Positions 17,440-24,866 of a stretch of 64,000 bases of DNA are shown here, in pieces. A model generated the notes under the pieces. The model was given only the letters and a program-made list of their open reading frames with translations. It was not told the origin of the DNA and ran no database searches. Each line of letters opens with the position of its first letter. Within the stretch, counting starts at the first letter, position 1. The translations under genes were made by a program, and so were the position numbers. Source of the DNA: Acidobacteriaceae bacterium dw_441 (GTDB lineage: Bacteria > Acidobacteriota > Terriglobia > Terriglobales > Acidobacteriaceae); NCBI GenBank assembly GCA_018449715.1, contig JAAVVA010000004.1, positions 62,001-126,000 on the forward strand, written 5' to 3'.

Positions 17440-18990
17440 ATGTCTTACGCCGAAGCGGTTGATCACCTGTACGCCCGTGGCCTCGAGCTAGCCTCCGGAA
17501 CCCGTCGCAAGTTCGATCTCGAACACATGCGCATCCTCTCCCGCGCCCTCGGCAATCCGCAGGACCGCTTCCCCTCCATCCTGATCGCCGGGACCAACGG
17601 CAAGGGTTCGACGGCCTCCACGCTCGCGAGCATCCTCAGGACGGCAGGCTACCGCACCGCGCTCTACACCTCGCCGCACCTCGTACGCGTCAACGAGCGC
17701 ATCCAGATCGACGGCCAGCCCATCTCCGACGACGACTTCGCCCGCCTCTACTTCCAGGTCGATACCGTCGCCGAGCGCCTCGTCGCCGCCGGCGATCTCC
17801 CGCACTCCCCCAGCTTCTTCGAGATCCTCACCGCGCTCGCCTTCCTCTACTTCGCGGGCGACATTCAAAGCAGCGATTTGCAAACTGACCGGGTGCCCCA
17901 CCCTTCGCAACGCGAAGGGTGGGAGGAACAATCCTCATCCCCCGCAGAATCTGGGGAGCCAGTAGACATCGCAATCCTCGAAGTAGGCCTGGGAGGCCGC
18001 CTCGACGCAACCAACATCGTCGAGCCACTCTTCTCCATCCTCACCGACATCTCGCTCGACCATCAGGACTACCTCGGCGACACCATCGCAGCCATCACCC
18101 GCGAGAAGGCCGGAATCCTCCGCCCTCACGGAACTCTCATCACTCTCCCCCAGCACCCCGAGGCCAACCAGGCCATCGGCGAGGCCGCCGCCGAGCTGGA
18201 CATCCACGCCATCAGCGCGGCCAACTACATCCCCACCGCCGACAAGCTTCTTGCATCAGCTTCCAAAGACTTGTCATTCCGCAGCGTAGCGGAGGAATCT
18301 GCTTCTCCCACCTTCCGCAACCAGTACGCCATCGCCCTGGCCAACCAGCCCCTGCAAGTGGACTCCCCTCTCTTCGGCCACCACCAGCAGCGCAACCTCG
18401 CGCTGGCCATCGCGGCGGCGGAAGAATTACGTAACCCAACAGGTTACAAATCAAAAGAAGGTAACAGTAAAAGTTACAAAATCACCAACCCCCAGATCGA
18501 AGAGGGAATCCGCAACACCCGCTGGCCCGGCCGACTCGAGCTGATCCCCGTCCCCAACTCCGCGCCCTTCCTCCTCGACGTGGCCCACAACCCCGCCGGA
18601 GCATGGACCCTCCGCGCCGCCCTCGCGCAGCTTCCTGAATCGCAGCCCCGCACCCTCCTCTTCTCCTGCCTGCGCGACAAGGACCTCCGCGAGATGAGCC
18701 AGATCCTCCTCCCCCTCTTCGACTCCTCCTCCTTCGACCGCCCCGGCGACCACATTCTCTTCGCCCCGATCAACAACCCTCGAGCCACTCCTCTCGACGA
18801 GCTGGCCGCCACCGCCCGCGACCTCGAGATCCCCGCCGAATCCTGCCCCACGCTCGCCGAGGCTGTCACCCAAGCCCGAGCCCTCACACCGCACAACGGC
18901 ATCATCGTAGCCACCGGCTCCGTCTACCTCATTGGAGAGCTTCGAACCCTCCTCCAGAACCTCCAGACGGAGGACGCGCCTCGTGCCTGA
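17440..18990 (+). CDS. folC: Folylpolyglutamate/dihydrofolate synthase with in-frame repeat insertions
   Basis: FolC adds glutamate to dihydropteroate and folates. The 516-residue product has the P-loop GTNGKGSTASTLASI (about 51-65), TSPHLVRVNERIQIDG, the core motif ILEVGLGGRLDATN and the ligase C-terminus (LLDVAHNPAGAW). It is roughly 80 residues longer than typical FolC. The excess maps to three places: a translated module C between YFA and VDIAILEVG (17881-17933), a translated module A before the domain linker (18268-18308), and an A/T-rich GTAAC/GTTAC stretch (18431-18477). All keep the frame, and both conserved halves remain intact, so the protein is probably functional. plsC overlaps its stop. 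Confidence 0.92.
   Translation: MSYAEAVDHLYARGLELASGTRRKFDLEHMRILSRALGNPQDRFPSILIAGTNGKGSTASTLASILRTAGYRTALYTSPHLVRVNERIQIDGQPISDDDFARLYFQVDTVAERLVAAGDLPHSPSFFEILTALAFLYFAGDIQSSDLQTDRVPHPSQREGWEEQSSSPAESGEPVDIAILEVGLGGRLDATNIVEPLFSILTDISLDHQDYLGDTIAAITREKAGILRPHGTLITLPQHPEANQAIGEAAAELDIHAISAANYIPTADKLLASASKDLSFRSVAEESASPTFRNQYAIALANQPLQVDSPLFGHHQQRNLALAIAAAEELRNPTGYKSKEGNSKSYKITNPQIEEGIRNTRWPGRLELIPVPNSAPFLLDVAHNPAGAWTLRAALAQLPESQPRTLLFSCLRDKDLREMSQILLPLFDSSSFDRPGDHILFAPINNPRATPLDELAATARDLEIPAESCPTLAEAVTQARALTPHNGIIVATGSVYLIGELRTLLQNLQTEDAPRA
17881..17933 (+). repeat. Module C inside folC
   Basis: GACCGGGTGCCCCACCCTTC continuing to GCGAAGGGTGGGAGGAAC is a C module with its normal flanks and a loop shortened to a few bases. 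It is translated as RVPHPSQREGWEEQ within folC. Confidence 0.88.
18268..18308 (+). repeat. Module A inside folC
   Basis: GACTTGTCATTCCGCAGCGT continuing to GGAGGAATCTGCTTCTCC is a complete A module in the usual left-arm orientation, translated as DLSFRSVAEESAS. Confidence 0.88.
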
Positions 18991-19807
18991 GCCCATCGAC
19001 ACCTTCCCCGAAAACCTCACCTCCGCGCCCGAGCCGCTCTACCCCGACGGCCCCCCGCGCGCCTCGGCCTTCTTCCGCTGGCTGACCTATCTGCTCCTTA
19101 CGCCGCTCATCCTCGCGTCGACCACCTTCTTTGGCTGCATCTCCCTTCTCTGCGGCCTCTGGGACAAGTCCGGTAGCCAGCAACATTTCATCGCGCATCT
19201 CTGGGCGCGCTCGCTGCTGTTGTTCAGCCTCTCTCCCGTCACCTTGGTTGGCCGCGAAAAGCTCCGCGCCCACAAGACCGCCGTCTACGCCTCGAACCAT
19301 CTTAGTTACTACGACACCCCGGTCCTCTTCGCGAAGCTGCCCTTCCAGTTCCGCATCCTGGCCAAGCAGGGCCTCTGGAAGATCCCCTTCATCGGCTGGT
19401 ACCTCAACCGCTCCGGCCAGGTCCCGGTCGATCAGTCCAGCGCCCGCACCGCCATCGCCAGCCTCAACCGCGGCATCCACACTCTGAAGCACGGCCTTCC
19501 GCTGGTCATCTTCCCCGAGGGAGGCCGCACGAAGACCGGCCATCCCCAGACCTTCGTCTCAGGAGCCGCCTACATGGCGATCAAGGCGCAGGTTCCTCTC
19601 ATCCCGATCACGCTCATCGGAACCTACGAGCTTCTCCCGATGCACACCTACCACCTGCACCCGCGCCCTCTGGCGATCATCATCGGCGACCCCATCCCGA
19701 CCGACGGCCTCACCACCCGCGATGCCAACGCTCTCACCGAGCGTCTCCTCTCCACCATCACCCAGACCTACCTCAACTATCACCCCGTCACCCGCGACGC
19801 CCGCTAG
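18983..19807 (+). CDS. plsC: 1-acyl-sn-glycerol-3-phosphate acyltransferase (PlsC family)
   Basis: It acylates lysophosphatidic acid to phosphatidic acid at the inner membrane. The 274-residue protein has two N-terminal membrane helices (WLTYLLLTPLILASTTFF). The acyltransferase motifs follow: NHLSYYD (HX4D), a second block with GWYLNRSGQVPVDQ, FPEGGRTKTG (motif III), and VPLIPITLIG (motif IV). The GTG at 18983 is the likely start: GGAGG lies nine bases upstream, and it overlaps the folC stop, indicating an operon. An in-frame ATG at 18932 would add 17 residues overlapping folC. Confidence 0.9.
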   Translation: MPEPIDTFPENLTSAPEPLYPDGPPRASAFFRWLTYLLLTPLILASTTFFGCISLLCGLWDKSGSQQHFIAHLWARSLLLFSLSPVTLVGREKLRAHKTAVYASNHLSYYDTPVLFAKLPFQFRILAKQGLWKIPFIGWYLNRSGQVPVDQSSARTAIASLNRGIHTLKHGLPLVIFPEGGRTKTGHPQTFVSGAAYMAIKAQVPLIPITLIGTYELLPMHTYHLHPRPLAIIIGDPIPTDGLTTRDANALTERLLSTITQTYLNYHPVTRDAR

Positions 19808-19862
19808 AGCGCACTTTCAGACAGCGGAAGTCTGGCAGGTATTGAGTGGCAGCACCGCAGAA

Positions 19863-19878
19863 TGTTCCACGTGGAACA
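19863..19878. other. parS site 1 (perfect)
   Basis: TGTTCCACGTGGAACA, the 16-base palindromic ParB-binding site. It lies 35 bases before the amidotransferase start and produces a spurious upstream ORF start reading MFHVEH. Confidence 0.93.
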
Positions 19879-19912
19879 CTCCTCCGCCAAGCCGTATCAT
19901 GGACCCAAGACC

Positions 19913-20707
19913 ATGAAGCCCCGTATCGCCATTCCCATCCCCACCAGCACGAATCCCGAGTACAACTCCCGCTCCTGGCCCGCCTATGCCGAAGCGGTCA
20001 AAAAGGCCGGAGGCGAACCCGTCGCTATCCCGCTGGACGCTACCCCCCGCGAAACCGCAGACCTTATTAACACCTGCCAGGGAGTCCTCCTTCCGGGCTC
20101 CGGCGCCGACGTGAACCCACATAAGTTCGGCCAGGAGCCGATTCCCGAATGCGCCCCCGCCGACCCGGCCCGTGAGAACGTCGATGAGCTTCTGATTCAG
20201 GACGCCCACAACCTCTATAAGCCCCTGTTCACTATCTGCTTCGGAACCCAGTCCCTGAACGTCTGGCGTGGCGGAACCCTCGTGCAGGACCTCTCCCCCA
20301 TCCCGGTCAACCACCGGGCGGGTCGTGAGGTCGCCGTGGCCCATGCCGCCAGCGTCGCCCCGGACTCGATACTAGGAGAAACCATCGCCAACGACGGAAC
20401 TCCAGACGAAGCCCCCGCAAAGGACGGCTTCCTTCGCCTCCCCATCAACTCCAGCCACCACCAGGCCATCGGAATCCCCGGAGACGGCCTGCGTGTGGTC
20501 GCCCGCAGCTCCGAGGACGGCGTCGTCGAGGCTGTCGAAGGCGGACAGGACCCGCATAACCCCCGCGCTCACTTTGTCCTGGGGGTGCAGTGGCACCCGG
20601 AGCGAAGCTACGAGATCAGCCCTGCCTCCCGCGCGCTCTTCCAGCGCTTTATCTCCGAGGCTGCAAGCTGGACCCCCCGCCCCATCCACACCTCGGTCGC
20701 GAAGTAG
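19913..20707 (+). CDS. Class I glutamine amidotransferase-like hydrolase (peptidase C26)
   Basis: A 264-residue protein of the PuuD/gamma-glutamyl-gamma-aminobutyrate hydrolase family: N-terminal KPRIAIPIPTSTNPEYN, GVLLPGSGADVNPHKFG, the nucleophile elbow ICFGTQSLNVWRGGTL, and the catalytic His-Glu in GVQWHPERS. Family members split gamma-glutamyl amides, for example in putrescine breakdown; the substrate is unproven since no other put genes are here. The ATG at 19913 is chosen over 19862 because the latter starts inside a parS site. Its 3' end is followed at once by parS hairpin 2, which may terminate it. Confidence 0.88.
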   Translation: MKPRIAIPIPTSTNPEYNSRSWPAYAEAVKKAGGEPVAIPLDATPRETADLINTCQGVLLPGSGADVNPHKFGQEPIPECAPADPARENVDELLIQDAHNLYKPLFTICFGTQSLNVWRGGTLVQDLSPIPVNHRAGREVAVAHAASVAPDSILGETIANDGTPDEAPAKDGFLRLPINSSHHQAIGIPGDGLRVVARSSEDGVVEAVEGGQDPHNPRAHFVLGVQWHPERSYEISPASRALFQRFISEAASWTPRPIHTSVAK

Positions 20708-20708
20708 G

Positions 20709-20742
20709 GGTTGTAATTGTTCCACGTGGAACAATTACAACC
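20709..20742. other. parS site 2 inside a 34-base perfect palindrome
   Basis: The parS core is at 20718-20733. Complementarity extends outward to 34 bases (arms GGTTGTAATTGTTCCAC and its complement), only two bases after the stop of the amidotransferase gene. As RNA this would form a long hairpin followed by TTT. Confidence 0.93.
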
Positions 20743-20798
20743 TTTCGCCACGAACTCTTAGCTTAGCTCCCTTCTTCGAGGGATTTCCCTCACAACCC

Positions 20799-20828
20799 AG
20801 CGGAATGTTCCACGTGGAACATTCCGCT
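20799..20828. other. parS site 3 inside a 30-base palindrome with T-tract
   Basis: The core is at 20806-20821. The arms AGCGGAATGTTCCAC and complement form a perfect palindrome followed by TTTCTC, the form of an intrinsic terminator read on the + strand. Confidence 0.92.
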
Positions 20829-20873
20829 TTTCTCTGTGTTTCCCACAGGGGATATCGGGAGAGGGACGCAAAT

Positions 20874-20889
20874 TGTTCCACGTGGAACA
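20874..20889. other. parS site 4 (perfect)
   Basis: TGTTCCACGTGGAACA within a 20-base palindrome (20872-20891), upstream of rsmG. Confidence 0.92.
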
Positions 20890-20941
20890 ATGAAGGCTGG
20901 ATCAACCTGTCGATTCAGGGGGCGAATGTTCTATGGATGAG

Positions 20942-20957
20942 TGTTCCACGTGGAACA
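20942..20957. other. parS site 5 (perfect)
   Basis: TGTTCCACGTGGAACA, 28 bases before the rsmG start codon. Confidence 0.92.
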
Positions 20958-20984
20958 ATTCGTATCTGAGATACTTAAACTCCG

Positions 20985-21593
20985 ATGTCTACGCTTTTAG
21001 AACCAGAGATCTACAGAATTCTGACGCCCTACCTGAATCCTGTTCCTCAGCAGGCTGTTGCGAGCCTCACAGACTATCTCGACCTCCTGGTGCGTTGGAA
21101 CGGCCGGACTAACCTTACGGCGATCCGCTCGCCGGAGGAGATTGTGCGCCGTCACTTCGGGGAAAGTCTGTTCGCGGGGACGCACCTCGGGGAGCCGTTG
21201 CCCGAAACCCTGCTCGATCTGGGCTCCGGGGCTGGATTTCCGGGGCTTCCCATTGCGATTCTCCATCCGCAGATCAAGGTTATGCTGGCTGAGTCGCAGA
21301 ACAAGAAGGCGTCTTTTCTCCGTGAGGTGGTTCGGACGCTGAGCCTGGGTAATGTGGAGGTCTGGGCGGGGCGGGCTGAGGCTCTTCCTGCGGATCGGGT
21401 GTTCCACACCGTTACTTTGCGGGCGGTGGACAACATGAAGGCTGCTCTTGAGGCCGCGATTCCTCGGGCGGAGACGCAAATTGTCCTTTTGACCACGGAG
21501 ATTCCGGGGTTTCCTGCGGAATTTACGGTGGAACCTGCGATTCCTCTCCCTGGAAGTGAAAGTGGGATCGTGCTGCGGGCGGTTCGGGGTTAA
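20985..21593 (+). CDS. rsmG: 16S rRNA (guanine-527-N7) methyltransferase
   Basis: RsmG (GidB) methylates N7 of G527 in 16S rRNA using S-adenosylmethionine. The 202-residue protein has the family N-terminus with LDLLVRWNGRTNLTAIRSPEE (about 29-49), the SAM-binding loop LLDLGSGAGFPGLPIAIL at about 76-93, and motifs around AESQNKKASFLREVVR. It is flanked by parS sites and precedes parA, part of the widespread mnmE-mnmG-rsmG-parA-parB origin cluster; mnmE lies 41 kb away here and mnmG is not in the window. The shift from C-rich to G-rich + strand occurs around this gene. Confidence 0.95.
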   Translation: MSTLLEPEIYRILTPYLNPVPQQAVASLTDYLDLLVRWNGRTNLTAIRSPEEIVRRHFGESLFAGTHLGEPLPETLLDLGSGAGFPGLPIAILHPQIKVMLAESQNKKASFLREVVRTLSLGNVEVWAGRAEALPADRVFHTVTLRAVDNMKAALEAAIPRAETQIVLLTTEIPGFPAEFTVEPAIPLPGSESGIVLRAVRG

Positions 21594-21594
21594 T

Positions 21595-21610
21595 TGTTCC
21601 ACGTGGATCA
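21595..21610. other. Degenerate parS (one mismatch)
   Basis: TGTTCCACGTGGATCA overlaps the end of rsmG's stop region and differs at one base from the site consensus. Confidence 0.75.
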
Positions 21611-21628
21611 ATTTGGTTTCCCAAGAAA

Positions 21629-21675
21629 TCGGGTGCCCATATCTGGCGGTTTCATCGCCAGATGTGGGTTTTACA
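21629..21675 (+). repeat. Module D, last + oriented element before the polarity switch
   Basis: GGGTGCCCATATCTGGCGGT continuing to CGCCAGATGTGGGTTTTACA. This is the rightmost D in left-arm orientation; the next block, from 21745, is inverted. Confidence 0.85.
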
Positions 21676-21694
21676 GGGTGTTTGAGGTGCTGAG

Positions 21695-21710
21695 TGTTCC
21701 ACGTGGAACA
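21695..21710. other. parS site 6 (perfect), at the repeat-polarity switch
   Basis: TGTTCCACGTGGAACA between the last + oriented repeat (ending near 21675) and the first - oriented block (from 21745). Confidence 0.93.
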
Positions 21711-21744
21711 ATTTGGTGAGTATTGGTGGCTGCACAGGCGAAAA

Positions 21745-22045
21745 TATAGGGGATTCCTCGCGGCTGTACTCCTCAGAATGACAGTTTGTGCGGGTACGGA
21801 CAGGATTCATCCCACCCTTCGCGGGGAGGCTGCGAAGGATGGGGCACCTGGTCAGTCTGCAAACCCACACCTTTTGGTCGTCCTGCAAAGAGAAGCAGAT
21901 TCCTTCGCTTCGCTACGGAATAACAAGTTCATAAGGTTTGGGAGAACTTCGAACATCCTGCAAAACCACATCTCTGCCCCAGCGAACAAGCTCGCCGGGA
22001 GCCCCGTTCGGCGATGAAGCTGCCAGATATGGGGCACCCAATTCC
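21745..22045 (-). repeat. Composite repeat B-C-A and long-loop D, inverted orientation
   Basis: Read left to right on the + strand: reversed B (21745-21790), reversed C (21800-21852), reversed A (21880-21930), and a D with an expanded interior CAGCGAACAAG...GCGATGAAGC (21960-22042). The long-loop D recurs only at 62523-62597. Confidence 0.85.
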
Positions 22046-22060
22046 GTGGTGGGGGTAAAT

Positions 22061-22075
22061 TGTTCCACTGGAACA
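22061..22075. other. Degenerate parS (one-base deletion)
   Basis: TGTTCCACTGGAACA lacks one central base of the CACGTG core, so ParB binding is doubtful. Confidence 0.65.
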
Positions 22076-22095
22076 ATGCCAAGCTAAGCCCGGGA

Positions 22096-22111
22096 TGTTC
22101 CACGTGGAACA
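22096..22111. other. parS site 7 (perfect)
   Basis: TGTTCCACGTGGAACA within the 22-base palindrome 22093-22114. Confidence 0.93.
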
Positions 22112-22128
22112 TCCTTCTCCCACTCCAC

Positions 22129-22170
22129 ACGGCCCCATGAGTGTTCCACGTGGAACACTCATGGGGCCGT
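22129..22170. other. parS site 8 inside a 42-base perfect palindrome
   Basis: The core is at 22142-22157; arms ACGGCCCCATGAGTGTTCCAC and its exact complement extend it to 42 bases. This is the longest inverted repeat in the window that has no loop at all. Confidence 0.95.
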
Positions 22171-22177
22171 TCTGCAA

Positions 22178-22193
22178 TGTTCCACGTGGAACA
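22178..22193. other. parS site 9 (perfect)
   Basis: TGTTCCACGTGGAACA, 20 bases to the right of site 8. Confidence 0.93.
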
Positions 22194-22237
22194 ATTCGGG
22201 GTTTCCGGGCGAGGAAAAGTGGCTCTCCGGGAGGAAG

Positions 22238-22328
22238 TTTTCCACATTCGTACACGTGGAACCCTTTTGAAATGCCGCGTCTTTCGCGTGTTCCACAAGT
22301 TCTCCACAGATAGAGGCGGTTCTGCACA
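22238..22328. other. Candidate DnaA-box cluster upstream of parA
   Basis: TTTTCCACA (22238-22246) fits the DnaA box TTWTNCACA. TGTTCCACA (22289-22297), TTCTCCACA (22300-22308) and TTCTGCACA (22320-22328) each differ from that pattern at one position. All point the same way. Together with the parS cluster and strand-bias switch this is my best candidate for part of oriC; there is no obvious A/T-rich unwinding element. Confidence 0.4.
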
Positions 22329-22382
22329 AGCTCCTGAGGATTGCCCTGTCCGGACTCCAGCCGCTAACCTCTTCTTATTAAG

Positions 22383-23357
22383 ATGACCACAGCAAAATCC
22401 ACCCCGAAGACCCCCGAGACTGATAACGGGAAAGCCCAACAGCCTGAGGAAGCAAAGAAAGCAGCCGCTCAGCCTTCGCGGGTGATCGCGGTCGTCAACC
22501 AGAAGGGCGGCGTGGGGAAGACGACCACCGCCATCAACCTGGCCGCCTCGTTCGCCCTGGAGGGGATTCCGACCCTGTTGATCGACTGCGACCCGCAGGC
22601 GAACTCGTCGAGCGGGCTGGGCGTGGCCCGGCTGGCAGAGGGCGACGAGCATCGCAACAGCAGCTATGATCTGCTGCTGGGAGGCGCGACCGTGGAAGAG
22701 GCGATGCTTCCGGTCGAAGAGGTCGAAAACCTGAAGATTGTGCCTTCGAGCAAGAACCTGATCGGAGCGACGATCGAGCTGATCTCGGTGGAGAGGCGGG
22801 AGTTTCGCCTGAGGGAGGCACTAGAGGCGGTGAAGGAGAAGTTTTCCTTCGTGATTCTGGACTGCCCCCCGGCGCTGGACCTGCTGACGCTGAACTCCCT
22901 GGTCGCAGCCGATGGGTTGCTGGTGCCGATGCAGGCGGAGTACTTTGCGCTGGAGGGTATCTCGGAGCTGATGTCGACGATGGAGCGGGTGAAGTCGAGC
23001 CTGAACGAGGGGCTTTCGCTCGAGGGCGTGCTGCTGACCATGTACGACGACCGCACCAACCTGGCGATGCAGGTGACCGAGAATCTGAAGGCTTATTTTG
23101 AGGACAAGCTGCTGAAGACGACGATTCCCAGGAATGTGAGGCTGGCGGAGGCTCCGAGTCATGGCAAGCCGGTGGCTTTGTATGATGCCAAGTCGCGAGG
23201 GGCCGAGGCTTACCGCGAGCTTGCGCTGGAGTTGCTGGAGAGGCGCGGGATGAAGAGTCCTGAGGTGGAGAGAAGGAAGGCTGCCGCCGCTGCGGCTGCC
23301 AGCTCGCTGAAGTCGTTCCAGAAGGCGGAGAAGAAGAAACGGTTCTGGCAGTCGTAG
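22383..23357 (+). CDS. parA: Chromosome partition ATPase ParA (Soj)
   Basis: ParA binds DNA with ATP and drives segregation of ParB-parS complexes. The 324-residue protein has a charged, Lys/Ala-rich extension of about 32 residues, then the deviant Walker A motif KGGVGKTTT at 41-49. [32 protein letters not shown] and the [12 protein letters not shown] region are typical of Soj. The C-terminus is Ala/Lys-rich. It begins 190 bases after parS site 9 and is followed by parB after a 319-base repeat-filled gap. It runs in the same direction as the inferred rightward fork. Confidence 0.96.
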   Translation: MTTAKSTPKTPETDNGKAQQPEEAKKAAAQPSRVIAVVNQKGGVGKTTTAINLAASFALEGIPTLLIDCDPQANSSSGLGVARLAEGDEHRNSSYDLLLGGATVEEAMLPVEEVENLKIVPSSKNLIGATIELISVERREFRLREALEAVKEKFSFVILDCPPALDLLTLNSLVAADGLLVPMQAEYFALEGISELMSTMERVKSSLNEGLSLEGVLLTMYDDRTNLAMQVTENLKAYFEDKLLKTTIPRNVRLAEAPSHGKPVALYDAKSRGAEAYRELALELLERRGMKSPEVERRKAAAAAAASSLKSFQKAEKKKRFWQS

Positions 23358-23389
23358 GGTTGGTTTTTCCGGGCTGGATGGGGAATCCT

Positions 23390-23605
23390 GCTGAGAAATG
23401 CTGGGGTTCTTCGGCTTCTCCTCAGAATGACGGTTGTGGGGGGCGATGATCTACATCCCACCCTTCGCGGTGAGGCTGCGAAGGATGGGGCACCCGGTCA
23501 TCCTGCAAAGAGAAGCAGATTCCTTCGCTTCGCTACGGAATGACAAGTTCTAAAAAGTAGCGGAATGACTGTTCTAAAAGTAGTGGAGTGACTGTTCGGA
23601 AAGTT
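23390..23605 (-). repeat. Composite repeat B-C-A with three tandem A ends
   Basis: Reversed B (23393-23435), C (23450-23500) and A (23505-23548). The outer A end GGAATGACaaGTTCTAAAAAGTAGC is then repeated twice more with drift up to about 23600, so three units of about 23-25 bases lie head to tail just before parB. Confidence 0.85.
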
Positions 23606-23676
23606 TTGTTGGAATAACGGTCGATTCCTGTTTCAGATTTTGAGTTTTGAAATTTTCGATAGAAAGCTGATTGACT

Positions 23677-24639
23677 ATGGCTACTGCATCCTCCGATCCG
23701 AAACGCCGCGCTCTTGGCAAAGGTCTTGAATCGCTGCTGCCCTCGCGTCCCGCTGCCGCCAAGCCGGCGGTTGTTCCCGCCGTCACCGCCGCCGCTGTCG
23801 CTCCTGAGCCGGCGGGTAAGCCGCTGGAGATTCCGCTGGACCATATTGAGCGGAACCCCTGGCAGACGCGCTCGCACTTCGATGAAGCGGCTCTGATGGA
23901 GCTGGCGGGCTCGATTGCGGCGACCGGGGTGGTGCAGCCAATATTGGTCAGACCAATTAAGCCTTCCGGCATGCTTCCTCCCGGCGAAAACCCCGTTCGC
24001 TACCAGCTGATTACCGGCGAGCGGCGCTGGCTGGCCTCGCGCAAGGCGGGCAAGGAGACGGTCCCGGCGATTGTGCGGCAGGTGGCCGACGAGCAGGTGC
24101 TCGAGATGACGATCGTCGAGAACCTGCAGAGGGTGGACCTGAACCCGATGGAACAGGCGCGGGCGTACTACCGGCTCTCGAGCGAGTTCCGGCTGACGCA
24201 GGAGCAGATGGCGATTCGGACGGGCAAGGAACGGGCTTCCGTCGGGAATTTCCTGCGCCTGATGAAGCTGCCGGAGAGCGTGCAGGCGAAGGTGGAGTCG
24301 GCGGAATTGAGCTTTGGGCATGCCAGGGCGCTGCTGGCTCTGGATGATCCGGAGCTGATTGCTTCGGCCGCGCAGAAGGTGCTGGCGCTGTCGCTTTCGG
24401 TGAGGCAGACGGAGAACTATGTGCAGGGTCTGATCAATCCTGAGGGCCGGGAGAGGAAGCAGAAGCTCGTGGAGGCGCAGGCCGAGGACCCGAATGTGCG
24501 CGAGGCCGAGGGACGGCTGCGCAGGGCTCTGGGGCTGAAGGTGAGGATTGAGGATAAGAAGGGCAAGGGGAAGGTGATTATCGAGTATGCGGGGCTGGAG
24601 GATTTCGATGCCCTGCTTTCGATGCTGGGCGGGGAGTAA
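23677..24639 (+). CDS. parB: Chromosome partition protein ParB (Spo0J), CTPase clamp
   Basis: ParB loads at parS and spreads as a CTP-dependent clamp. The 320-residue protein opens with RRALGKGLESLLPS, the short motif contacting ParA. The N-terminal CTP-binding domain has NPWQTR and ITGERRWLASRKAGK (GERR box), with TIVENLQRVDLNPMEQARAY. The helix-turn-helix region LTQEQMAIRTGKERASVGNFLRL reads parS. A C-terminal dimerisation domain ends the protein. The start at 23677 (MATASSD) follows only a weak ribosome site; a TTG at 23671 is possible. Its targets are the parS sites at 19.9-22.2 kb. Confidence 0.96.
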   Translation: MATASSDPKRRALGKGLESLLPSRPAAAKPAVVPAVTAAAVAPEPAGKPLEIPLDHIERNPWQTRSHFDEAALMELAGSIAATGVVQPILVRPIKPSGMLPPGENPVRYQLITGERRWLASRKAGKETVPAIVRQVADEQVLEMTIVENLQRVDLNPMEQARAYYRLSSEFRLTQEQMAIRTGKERASVGNFLRLMKLPESVQAKVESAELSFGHARALLALDDPELIASAAQKVLALSLSVRQTENYVQGLINPEGRERKQKLVEAQAEDPNVREAEGRLRRALGLKVRIEDKKGKGKVIIEYAGLEDFDALLSMLGGE

Positions 24640-24659
24640 GGTTTGTTCGTGCGGGTGCG

Positions 24660-24800
24660 TAAAAGATTCATCCCACTCTTCGCTATGCGAAGGATGGGGC
24701 ACCCGGTAATTTGGCGAACCCTCCGCTCTTTGGTCATCCTGCAAGAGAAGCAGATTCCTTCGCTGCGCTACGGAATGACAAGTTCGAAAAGAATGGCAGA
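24660..24800 (-). repeat. Short C plus A, inverted orientation
   Basis: A C module with a minimal loop (CCCACTCTTCGCTATGCGAA, 24672-24700) and an A module (24740-24785). The minimal-loop C resembles the copy inside folC. Confidence 0.8.
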
Positions 24801-24866
24801 GTGATACTTTTGAACTTGTGTGTATTTGTTCTTGTAACGGTTACATAAATAGAGAATGAGCTGCCG

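Noticed and set aside
19862..19912. Upstream start of the amidotransferase reading MFHVEH
   Set aside because: The start lies inside a parS site; parS read in this frame always gives MFHVE. The family N-terminus begins at 19913.
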